Part shown: positions 43,179 through 50,848 of the stretch, piece after piece | Layout: every line of letters starts with the position of its first letter | Numbering within the stretch: position 1 is the first letter of the stretch | Assembly: GCF_035825295.1 (NCBI RefSeq) | Contig: NZ_JAYMGI010000002.1 | Span: forward strand, 8,058,501 to 8,122,500 | DNA from: Actinacidiphila sp. DG2A-62 | Lineage (GTDB): Bacteria; Actinomycetota; Actinomycetes; Streptomycetales; Streptomycetaceae | Direction: 5' to 3' | Length of the DNA: 64,000 nt | The notes under the pieces: generated by a model | The model's input: the letters and a program-made list of their open reading frames with translations, nothing else | Told to the model about the DNA's origin: nothing | Databases searched by the model: none | Made by a program: the position numbers and the translations under genes

Positions 43179-45836
43179 ATGCGCTTTCGCGGTACGACGA
43201 TCCGCCGGAAGATCGTGGCGCTGATGCTGATCCCGCTGGTCTCACTGACCGCGATCTGGGCATTCGCCGCCACGGTGACGGCCCGGGCGGTGTGGGGACG
43301 GCCGGACATCCAGCGGGTCGCGGAGAACGTCGGCTACCCGGTGGGCGACGCGATGAGCAGCCTCCAGCAGGAGCGCCGGGTGGCGATGGTGTACATCGCC
43401 AACACCCGCGACTCGCAGGCCAGGATCGCCTACGACAAGCAGGAACACGCCACCGACGGCTCCATCGCCCGGCTGCGCACCAAGATCTCGTCCTCCGGCA
43501 TCCGTAGCGACCTCGACTCGCGCGCCCGCGACCGGCTGGACATCTTCCTCACCACCGTCGAGGGCATCGCCTCGCTGCGGCAGCGGGTGGACAGCGAGCG
43601 GATCAGCCGCAACGACACCTACCTGGCGTACAACGCCCTGCTCGACCCGGCGTTCGACCTGGCCGCGGAGGTGAGCCCGCTCAGCGACGGCGACCTGGAC
43701 AGCCAGCGCCGCGCGGTGATCGGCGTCGAGCGGGCCCGCGAGCAGCTCAGCCGGCAGGACGCGCTGATGGCCGCCGCGATCAGCACCGGCCACATCAGCG
43801 CCGCCGAGCTGACCTCCTTCGAGTTCTCCGTCGCCAACGAGCGCAATTACTACGACACCGACCTGAAGACCCTCGACCCCGACGAGCGCGCCCCCTACGA
43901 GGCGTACTGGCAGGGCACCGAGGGCAAGGCGCTGCGCAGCGCCCAGGACCGCATCATCGCCGCGGGCGCCACCGACGCCCCCGTGGTCGCCGCCCACCTG
44001 GGCTGGCCCTCGCTCGCCGGCACCGTCTTCGACGACCTCAACCGGCTCAACACCGTCTCCTTCACCCACTTCACCAAGGCCACCAAGCCGCTGTCGACCG
44101 CGCTGCTGGTCGAGGTCGCGGTGATCGGCGGACTGGGGCTGGTCGCGGTGATCGCCTCGCTGATCGTCTCGGTGCGGATCGGCCGCAGCCTCATCCGCGA
44201 CCTCACCGGGCTGCGCCGCGAGGCCCAGGAGGTCTCCGGCACCCGGCTGCCGCGCGTGATGCGCCGCCTGGCGGCCGGCGAGCAGGTCGACGTCGAGACC
44301 GAGGTGCCGCGCCTGCAGTACGCGGACGACGAGATCGGCCAGGTCGGCAAGGCGCTCAACACCCTGCAGCGCGCCGCCGTCGAGGCCGCCGTGCGGCAGG
44401 CCGACATGCGCAAGGGCGTCTCCGACGTCTTCGTCAACCTCGCCCGCCGCAGCCAGGTGCTGCTGCACCGGCAGCTGACGCTGCTGGACGCGATGGAGCG
44501 GCGCACCGAGGACTCCGAGGAACTGTCCGACCTCTTCCGCCTCGACCACATGACCACCCGCATGCGGCGGCACGCCGAGGGCCTGGTCATCCTCTCCGGC
44601 GCCGCGCCGTCCCGGCAGTGGCGCAAGCCGGTCCAGCTGATGGACGTGGTGCGCGCCGCCGTCGCCGAGGTCGAGGACTACGAGCGCATCGAGGTGCGCC
44701 GGCTGCCGCGGCTGGCGGTCACCGGCGCAGCGGTCGCCGACCTCACCCACCTGCTGGCCGAACTCATCGAGAACGCCGCGGTGTTCAGCCCGCCGCACAC
44801 CCAGGTCCGGCTGCACGGCGAGGCGGTGGCCAACGGCTTCGTGCTGGAGATCGACGACCGCGGCCTCGGGCTGACCCCCGACGCGCTGCTGGAGGCGAAC
44901 CTGCGGCTGGCCGAGACGCCCGAGTTCGAGCTGTCGGACACCGACCGCCTCGGCCTGTTCGTGGTCAGCCGCCTGGCGCAGCGGCACGGCGTGCGCGTCT
45001 CGTTGCGGCAGTCCCCGTACGGCGGCACCACCGCGGTCGTGCTCATCCCGGCCACGCTGCTCACCGACACCGGCGAGGACACCGGCTCCACCCGGCTCGG
45101 CGAGGGTGCGGGGCCGTACGGCGGCGAGCCGGAGCCGCGCGACACCGAGCACACCTTCCGCCAGTGGGGCATGGACGGCATCGACGCGATCGGCGGCGAG
45201 TCCCACAAGGAGCACGCGGCGCACACCGACGCGGACGAGCCGCCGCTGCTGCCCGGCGAGGACCCCGAACTCGACGGCCCGGTGCCGCTGCCGCGCCGCC
45301 GCAGGACCACCCCCGTGCTGGTCTCCGACCGCGGCCGCACGGTCGGCCGGCCGGGCGCGGAGCCCGCGCGGGACCGGGGGCGCTCGGCGGACTCGGTGGG
45401 GACGTCCGACCCGGTCCGTCCGGTCGCCCCGGAGAGCCCCGCGGACACCGGTTCCGCGGACCCCGGTTCCGCGGTCGGCGGCCCCGCCGAGCGGCCCGCG
45501 CCGAGGGCCGCTCGGCCGGACCGGCCGAGCGGTCCCACCACCAGCACCACCGGGGGCTCCACGCTGCCGCGCAGGGTGCGCCAGGCCAGCCTCGCGCCGC
45601 AGCTGCGCGAGTCCGGCACCGGGTCCACCCGGACCGGCACAGCGCCCGAGCGCACCAGAGAGCGGTCCCCCGACGAGGTACGCGACCGGATGAGCGCCAT
45701 CCAGCGCGGCTGGCAGCGCGGCCGGGAGAGCGCCGAGCCCGCGCCCGGCCCGGCCGCGCAGCCGCCGGCCGGCTCCGACGAAGCATCGACAGCAGCACCG
45801 CGAACGACACCTGATGAGGGGAAGAACGGTCGATGA
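43179..45836 (+). CDS. cvnA: Conservon sensor histidine kinase-like protein CvnA
   Basis: An 885-residue membrane sensor. A first membrane helix (residues 11-33) is followed by an extracytoplasmic nitrate/nitrite-sensor-like domain (QQERRVAMVYIANTRDSQAR), a second helix near residue 310 and a HAMP-like linker. The GHKL ATPase domain has the N box ELIENAAVFSPPHTQVRL near residue 526 and the G1 box EIDDRGLGL. The C-terminal 200 residues are Pro/Ser/Arg-rich and disordered. CvnA proteins do not have a typical phospho-acceptor histidine module with a response regulator; they signal through CvnB-CvnD. ATG at 43179 follows GGGGAGG. The next three genes complete the conservon, the first by an ATGA overlap. 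Confidence 0.92.
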   Translation: MRFRGTTIRRKIVALMLIPLVSLTAIWAFAATVTARAVWGRPDIQRVAENVGYPVGDAMSSLQQERRVAMVYIANTRDSQARIAYDKQEHATDGSIARLRTKISSSGIRSDLDSRARDRLDIFLTTVEGIASLRQRVDSERISRNDTYLAYNALLDPAFDLAAEVSPLSDGDLDSQRRAVIGVERAREQLSRQDALMAAAISTGHISAAELTSFEFSVANERNYYDTDLKTLDPDERAPYEAYWQGTEGKALRSAQDRIIAAGATDAPVVAAHLGWPSLAGTVFDDLNRLNTVSFTHFTKATKPLSTALLVEVAVIGGLGLVAVIASLIVSVRIGRSLIRDLTGLRREAQEVSGTRLPRVMRRLAAGEQVDVETEVPRLQYADDEIGQVGKALNTLQRAAVEAAVRQADMRKGVSDVFVNLARRSQVLLHRQLTLLDAMERRTEDSEELSDLFRLDHMTTRMRRHAEGLVILSGAAPSRQWRKPVQLMDVVRAAVAEVEDYERIEVRRLPRLAVTGAAVADLTHLLAELIENAAVFSPPHTQVRLHGEAVANGFVLEIDDRGLGLTPDALLEANLRLAETPEFELSDTDRLGLFVVSRLAQRHGVRVSLRQSPYGGTTAVVLIPATLLTDTGEDTGSTRLGEGAGPYGGEPEPRDTEHTFRQWGMDGIDAIGGESHKEHAAHTDADEPPLLPGEDPELDGPVPLPRRRRTTPVLVSDRGRTVGRPGAEPARDRGRSADSVGTSDPVRPVAPESPADTGSADPGSAVGGPAERPAPRAARPDRPSGPTTSTTGGSTLPRRVRQASLAPQLRESGTGSTRTGTAPERTRERSPDEVRDRMSAIQRGWQRGRESAEPAPGPAAQPPAGSDEASTAAPRTTPDEGKNGR

Positions 45837-46255
45837 CCGCAGCATCGAGCCCGACACGTGAGCTGAGCTGGCTCCTCGACGACCTGGTCGGCCGGGTGGG
45901 CAGCATCCGCAAGGCTCTGGTCCTGTCCGGCGACGGCCTGGCCATCGGCGCGTCGGACGGGCTGACCCGGGAGGACTCCGAGCACCTGGCCGCCGTGGCC
46001 TCCGGTTTCCACAGCCTCGCCAAGGGTGTGGGACGCCACTTCGACGCCGGCCAGGTCCGCCAGACGATGGTCGAACTCGACGACGCCTTCCTCTTCGTGA
46101 CCGCGGCCGGCGACGGCAGCTGTCTGGCCGTGCTCGCCGACGCCGACTCCGACGTGGGCCAAGTCGCCTACGAGATGGCCCTGCTCGTCAAGCGGGTGGG
46201 GGCCCACCTGGGCAGCGCGCCGCGAGGCGGCGACGACGCGGCGCTCAGCGGCTGA
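45833..46255 (+). CDS. cvnB: Conservon roadblock/LC7 protein CvnB
   Basis: A 140-residue roadblock/LC7-domain protein (LSWLLDDLVGRVGSIRKALV, then SGDGLAIGASDGL, and ending in VAYEMALLVKRVG). These act as adaptors or GTPase modulators between CvnA and the Ras-like CvnD. Its ATG overlaps the cvnA stop. Length and motif order are standard. Confidence 0.95.
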   Translation: MTAASSPTRELSWLLDDLVGRVGSIRKALVLSGDGLAIGASDGLTREDSEHLAAVASGFHSLAKGVGRHFDAGQVRQTMVELDDAFLFVTAAGDGSCLAVLADADSDVGQVAYEMALLVKRVGAHLGSAPRGGDDAALSG

Positions 46256-46280
46256 CGACCGATGGGCCGGTGACCACGGC

Positions 46281-46784
46281 GTGACGGGGACGGGGCGATG
46301 GATGACGGCAGGGATGGGTCCGGTGGACGGCGCGGACAGCGGCACGGTCGGCGGACCGGACTCCGGGGGACCGGACGGCGTCGCACCGGGCGGCGGCGCG
46401 GGCGCGGCCCGCTGGTACGACGACGCGGCCGGCCCGGTGGTGCGGCCCTATGCGATGACCCGCGGCAGGACCAGCCACGCGGCCGACGCGAGGATCGACC
46501 TCATCGCCCTCGTCGTCACCGAGACCAGGAACGGCGACAGCGCCGCGCTGGACGACCACAGCCTGTCGCCCGAGCACCTCGACATCGTCGAGCGCTGCCG
46601 GCTCCAGGCCACCTCGGTCGCCGAACTCGCCGCCGACCTCGACCTGCCGGTCGGGGTGATCCGGGTGCTGGTCGGCGACCTGCTGGAGGCCGAACACGTG
46701 CACATCCACAAGCCGGTGCCGCCGGCCGAACTGCCCGACGAGAGTATCCTGCGCGACGTCATCAACGGGTTGCGCGCCCTGTGA
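46281..46784 (+). CDS. cvnC: Conservon DUF742 protein CvnC
   Basis: A DUF742 protein of up to 167 residues. The conserved part begins VVRPYAMTRGRTSHAADARI and continues through VAELAADLDLPVGVIRVLVG, a winged-helix-like region. About 50 Gly/Asp-rich residues precede it and the start is uncertain: GTG at 46281 gives the longest frame, ATG at 46302 or 46314 are alternatives. It lies between cvnB and cvnD as in all conservons. Confidence 0.9.
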   Translation: MTGTGRWMTAGMGPVDGADSGTVGGPDSGGPDGVAPGGGAGAARWYDDAAGPVVRPYAMTRGRTSHAADARIDLIALVVTETRNGDSAALDDHSLSPEHLDIVERCRLQATSVAELAADLDLPVGVIRVLVGDLLEAEHVHIHKPVPPAELPDESILRDVINGLRAL

Positions 46785-46839
46785 ACCACCGCGTGGGCAG
46801 CACGAGTCGAGCCCCCGCCCCATACCAAGAGAGATGACC

Positions 46840-47454
46840 ATGGCCATCGTCCGCTCCGAACGCCGCAGCACGCCGACCACCGCGGAGCCGGTGGCACTCA
46901 AACTGCTGGTGGCCGGCGGTTTCGGCGTGGGCAAGACGACGCTGGTGGGCACGGTCAGCGAGATCAGGCCGCTGCGCACCGAGGAGCCGCTCAGCGAGAC
47001 GGGCCGCCCGGTGGACGACACCGCGGGCGTCGAGGGCAAGCGGACCACCACCGTGGCGATGGACTTCGGCCGCATCACGCTGCGCGAGGACCTGGTGCTG
47101 TACCTGTTCGGCACGCCCGGACAGGACCGGTTCTGGTTCCTGTGGGACGAGTTGGCGCAAGGGGCGCTCGGCGCGGTGGTGCTGGCCGACACCCGCCGGC
47201 TGGCCGACTGCTTCGCCGCCGTCGACTACTTCGAGCGCCGCGGCATCCCGTTCATGGTAGCGGTCAACTGCTTCGAGGGCGCCGAGGTGCACGAGCCGGA
47301 CGACGTGCGCGACGCGCTCGACCTGGACCCGGGCGTGCCGGTGGTGCTGTGCGACGCGCGCGAACGCGAGTCGGCCAAGCAGGTGTTGGTCACCGTCGTC
47401 GAGCACGCGGCCCGGACGGCCGCGGACCGCCGCCGCACCCCCGCCACCACCTGA
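46840..47454 (+). CDS. cvnD: Conservon Ras-like GTPase CvnD
   Basis: A 204-residue small GTPase. The P-loop GGFGVGKTT is at residues 26-34, DDTAGVEGKRTTTVAMDFGR covers the switch I region, and LFGTPGQDRFWFLWDELAQG is the G3/switch II. A classical NKxD specificity motif is replaced by AVNCFEG. ATG at 46840 has AGAGAG six bases upstream; an in-frame ATG at 46834 is also possible. It should cycle between GTP and GDP under control of CvnA-C. A strong terminator follows 14 bases after the stop. Confidence 0.93.
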   Translation: MAIVRSERRSTPTTAEPVALKLLVAGGFGVGKTTLVGTVSEIRPLRTEEPLSETGRPVDDTAGVEGKRTTTVAMDFGRITLREDLVLYLFGTPGQDRFWFLWDELAQGALGAVVLADTRRLADCFAAVDYFERRGIPFMVAVNCFEGAEVHEPDDVRDALDLDPGVPVVLCDARERESAKQVLVTVVEHAARTAADRRRTPATT

Positions 47455-47467
47455 CGCGGCGTCACCG

Positions 47468-47500
47468 AAGCGCCCGGGCCCCGGAGGGTCCGGGCGCTTT
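47468..47500 (+). terminator. Rho-independent terminator of the conservon
   Basis: AAGCGCCCGGGCCC pairs with GGGTCCGGGCGCTT around a four-base loop (one G-T pair), followed by TCG. It is a 14-bp stem with a short T run, 14 bases after cvnD. Confidence 0.9.
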
Positions 47501-47543
47501 CGCGTGCCCGGGACGGTACCCCGGCATCAGGCGGTGTCCGCGG

Positions 47544-47595
47544 GCCCCGCGCAACACCCTGGACGGCGAGCCCCGCGCAACACCCTGGACGGCGC
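47544..47595. repeat. 26-bp perfect tandem duplication
   Basis: GCCCCGCGCAACACCCTGGA followed by CGGCGA (47544-47569) is repeated immediately at 47570-47595, identical except for the last base. It lies between the conservon terminator and the NrtR operators. Confidence 0.9.
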
Positions 47596-47611
47596 CCGAG
47601 GCCGGTGCTAG

Positions 47612-47650
47612 GTTGTTCTCTGCATGAGAAATACTCACCATGAGAACAAC
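47612..47650. promoter_or_regulatory. Twin NrtR-type operators
   Basis: Two 15-bp sites, TTCTC-TGCAT-GAGAA (47616-47630) and TACTC-ACCAT-GAGAA (47632-47646), lie 16 bases apart on the same face of the helix. An outer perfect 9-bp inverted repeat GTTGTTCTC/GAGAACAAC encloses both. They sit 35-65 bases before the NrtR-like ATG, in the only AT-rich DNA nearby. Autoregulation by NrtR is the simplest reading. Confidence 0.7.
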
Positions 47651-47680
47651 TGATGAGGCACCGGCGTGAGGAGGACCGCG

Positions 47681-48636
47681 ATGGCAGCGCGGCAGAACGG
47701 CGAACGGCGGCCGGCCCGGCGACCGTCCCCGTCGGGGACGCGGCAACCGGCTGACAGCGAGGCGGACTTCCTCGCCGCCTACGACCCGCGTGCCTTCGAC
47801 CCCGTCGCGGTGACCGTCGACGTGGTCGCGCTGACCCTGCGCGGGGGAGCGCTGCACGTCCTGGCCGTACGCCGCGGCGGCCCGCCGTTCGCCGGCGCGT
47901 GGGCGCTGCCCGGCGGCTTCGTCCGGGCCGGGCGCGAGTCGCTGGACGAGGCCGCGGCCCGCGAACTGGCCGAGGAGACCGGCCTGGACGCGCCCGCACT
48001 CGGCCGCGTGCACCTGGAACAGCTGGGCTCCTACGGCGACCCGGGCCGCGACCCGAGGATGCCCGTGGTGTCGGTGGCCTACCTCGCCTTCGCCCCCGGC
48101 CTGCCCGAGGCCACCGCGGGAAGCGACGCCGCGGGCGCGGAGTGGCTGCCGCTGGAGTCGGTCGCCCTGCCCGGGCAACCGCTTACCGGGCCCTCGCGTC
48201 CCTTCGAGCGGGGTCGGCGGACCGGGACCCACGGGGGTGGTGCCGGCCGCCGGCCCCTTCCTCGCAGGCGCCCTCCCACCAGGCGCCGGGGGAAAGGACC
48301 GTCCTCGCCTTCGACCACGCGCGCATCCTCGCCGACGCCGTCGAACGCGCCCGCGCCAAGATCGAGTACACCCCGCTGGCCACCGCGTTCCTCGGCGAGA
48401 CCTTCACCGTCAGCGAACTGCGCGCGGTCTACGAGACGGTGTGGGGCGCGCCTCTGCACGCCGGCAACTTCCACCGCAAGGTCCTGTCCGTCCCCGGCTT
48501 CGTCGAGTCCACCGGAGAGACCGACAGCCGGCCGGGAAGCCGCGGCGGCCCCCGCGCCCGCCTCTACCGCGCCGGCGACGCCCGCCTGCTGCACCCCGCG
48601 CTGCTCCGCCCCGACCACGAGGCGGCCGTCCGATGA
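47681..48636 (+). CDS. NrtR-type NUDIX-winged-helix regulator (frameshifted)
   Basis: With one base restored this is a 318-residue regulator of the NrtR family, which usually represses NAD-biosynthesis genes and senses ADP-ribose through a degenerate NUDIX domain. The NUDIX part (residues 40-160) has GGFVRAGRESLDEAAARELA followed by EETGLDAP. The C-terminal winged helix reads LAFDHARILADAVERARAKI, then YTPLATAFLGETFTVSELRA and GNFHRKVLSVPGFVE. The linker between is unusually long and contains the break, most simply one missing G at the GGGGG run 48233-48237. ATG at 47681 follows GAGGAGG. It is ATGA-coupled to the next gene, so its target may be this cluster and itself, not only NAD genes. Confidence 0.8.
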
Positions 48637-49748
48637 CCGCGGGAGCCGGGGCGTACGGCGGCGACGGGCGCGGCGGGCCGGCGGCGCGCCCGCCGCAGAG
48701 CTTCGACGACGCGCTGGCGGTGCTCGCCGGGCTGCCGGGCGGCTTCCCCGCCCACGCCGGCCGCGCCGCCGGCCTCTACCGCAGGCTGGCCCGGCTGCTG
48801 CACCCCGACACCGCGCAGGCCGGCCGCGCCGCGGAGGCCACCGCCGCCTTCGCCGCGCTCGCCGACGCCTGGCGCGCCCGGAGCGTCACGGCGGCGGACG
48901 GCGGCCCGGACGGCCTTGCCCCCATGGACGGCCTGGCCCCCATGGACGGACGCCTGCACCGCTACACGCCGGGCCCGGTGATCGCCACCGGCGACCTGGC
49001 CGAACTGCGCTCCGCGCACTACGAGGACGCCGGCGCCCGGCGCCCCGCGGTGCTCAAGGTCCCGCTGCTGCCGCGCGACAACGACCTGATGGAGCACGAG
49101 GCCGACGTCCTGGACCGGCTCGACCGCGTCGCCGAGCCGCGCCACCGCGCCTACGCGCCCGTGCTGCTGGAGAGCTTCCGGCACGCGACCGCCGACGGCG
49201 CCGAGCGCCGCGTCAACGTGCTCGCGCCGCTCAGCGGCTTCCACACGCTCGCCGAGGTCGCCGCAGCGCACCCCGGCGGGCTCGACCCGCGGGACGCGGC
49301 GTGGATGTGGCGGCGGCTGCTGACCGGGCTCGGCTGGGCGCACCGCGCCGGTCTGGTGCACGGCGCGGTCTTCCCCGAACACGTGCTGATCCACCCGCGG
49401 TTGCACGGCCTGGTGATCGCCGACTGGTGCTACGCGACCGCGGTCGGCACCGACGTCCCGGTGCTCGTCACCCGGCACCGCGACGCCTACCCGCCCGAGG
49501 TCCGCGAGCATCTGCCCGCCTCGCCCGCCACCGACATCCACCTCGCCTCCGTCTGCGTCCGCGACCTGATGGGGTCTCAGGCGCCGCCCGAGATGCGGGC
49601 GTTCCTGCGCGGCTGCACCCTGCCGTCGCAACGGTCCCGACCGCAGGACGCGTGGCGCCTGCTCGCCGAACTGGACGACCTGCTGACGCGGCTCTACGGG
49701 CCGCGCACGTTCCGCCCGTTCGCGATGCCGGAGCCGTCGCGGCCCTGA
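48633..49748 (+). CDS. J-domain/pseudokinase fusion protein
   Basis: A 371-residue protein. The first 80 residues look like a short J-domain, with LYRRLARLLHPDTAQAG carrying the HPD tripeptide that stimulates Hsp70 ATPase. An 18-bp duplication encodes GLAPMD twice near residue 95. The rest resembles a protein-kinase fold: VLKVPLL supplies the beta-3 lysine and GLVHGAVFPEHVLIHP replaces the HRDxxxxN catalytic loop, while DFG is absent (VIADWCY). It is therefore probably a pseudokinase. The ATG overlaps the NrtR stop; a VWA protein and a PurA-like protein follow. I know no characterised homologue with this exact layout. Confidence 0.65.
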   Translation: MTAGAGAYGGDGRGGPAARPPQSFDDALAVLAGLPGGFPAHAGRAAGLYRRLARLLHPDTAQAGRAAEATAAFAALADAWRARSVTAADGGPDGLAPMDGLAPMDGRLHRYTPGPVIATGDLAELRSAHYEDAGARRPAVLKVPLLPRDNDLMEHEADVLDRLDRVAEPRHRAYAPVLLESFRHATADGAERRVNVLAPLSGFHTLAEVAAAHPGGLDPRDAAWMWRRLLTGLGWAHRAGLVHGAVFPEHVLIHPRLHGLVIADWCYATAVGTDVPVLVTRHRDAYPPEVREHLPASPATDIHLASVCVRDLMGSQAPPEMRAFLRGCTLPSQRSRPQDAWRLLAELDDLLTRLYGPRTFRPFAMPEPSRP

Positions 49749-49871
49749 CCGCGCCTCGCCGCCGGCCCGCCGCGACGGCGCCGGGCGTCCGTACACCCAC
49801 CGCCGACCCGTCAACCCGCTCCGACCGCACCCGCGTTCGCACGAACGCCCGCACCCCAAGGGGGAACCACC

Positions 49872-50801
49872 ATGGGTAGTGGAAACTGGTCCACCGACGT
49901 CTACGCCGCCGCCGCGCGCTACCGCGCCGCCTCGGGGGCCGACGCCTTCGGCTACGACAACCGGATCAGGTCCTCGTCGCCGCGCCGCAGTTGGAAGGCC
50001 CACCCGTCGCTCGACCCGCACGGGCTCACCGTGCGGGAGAGCCGCGACAGCGCAGAACACCCCACCTCGCTCGCGATATCCGTGCTCTTCGACGTCACCG
50101 GCTCCATGGGCGGCGTGCCGCGGGTACTGCAGACCAAGCTGCCCGACCTGTTCGGACTGCTGCTGCGCAAGGGCTACACCGAGCACCCGCAGATCCTCTT
50201 CGGCGCCATCGGCGACGCCACCTGCGACCGGGTGCCGCTGCAACTGGGCCAGTTCGAGTCCGACAACCGGATGGACGACGACCTCGGCAACATCCTGCTG
50301 GAGGGCGGTGGCGGCGGCCAGATGACCGAGTCCTACGAACTCGCCCTCTACGCCATGGCCCGGCACACCTCGATGGACTGCCACGAGAAGCGCGGCCGGC
50401 GCGGCTACCTCTTCCTCATCGGCGACGAACTGCCTTATGGCAAGGTCAAGGCGCGCGAAGTGCGGTCGGTGCTCGGCGAGTCCATCCCCGAGGACATCCC
50501 GCTGCCCCGGATTCTGGCCGAACTCCAGCGCAAGTTCCACGTGTTCTACATCCTCCCGGCCGGCGCCTCCTACGCCGGCAACAGCGAGGTGCTCGGCGTG
50601 TGGCGCAAGCTGCTCGGCCAGAACGTCCTGGAACTGGACGACCTCGACGCCGTCTGCGAGACCATCGCCGTCACCGTCGGCCTCGGCGAGGAGGCCATCG
50701 ACCTGGCCGAGGGGCTCGCCGACCTCGCCGACATCGGGTCCACCGCCGGCGACTCGGTGGCCCGCGCGCTGAGCGGACGCAGCCCCGGCGCCGGCCGCTG
50801 A
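49872..50801 (+). CDS. VWA-domain protein
   Basis: A 309-residue cytoplasmic von Willebrand A protein. The metal-ion-dependent adhesion site is clear: VLFDVTGSMGG (DxTxSxG variant of DxSxS), with a further threonine and aspartate in QMTESYELALYAM and LFLIGDELPYG. VWA proteins of this sort scaffold multi-protein complexes; relatives such as TerY work with kinase- or phosphatase-like partners. ATG at 49872 follows GGGGGAA. It lies 123 bases after the J-domain/pseudokinase gene and 47 before the PurA-like gene on the same strand. Confidence 0.8.
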   Translation: MGSGNWSTDVYAAAARYRAASGADAFGYDNRIRSSSPRRSWKAHPSLDPHGLTVRESRDSAEHPTSLAISVLFDVTGSMGGVPRVLQTKLPDLFGLLLRKGYTEHPQILFGAIGDATCDRVPLQLGQFESDNRMDDDLGNILLEGGGGGQMTESYELALYAMARHTSMDCHEKRGRRGYLFLIGDELPYGKVKAREVRSVLGESIPEDIPLPRILAELQRKFHVFYILPAGASYAGNSEVLGVWRKLLGQNVLELDDLDAVCETIAVTVGLGEEAIDLAEGLADLADIGSTAGDSVARALSGRSPGAGR

Positions 50802-50848
50802 CCCGACGGCGCCCGCACCCCACTTCGCCCGACGTCCGGAGGACACCC

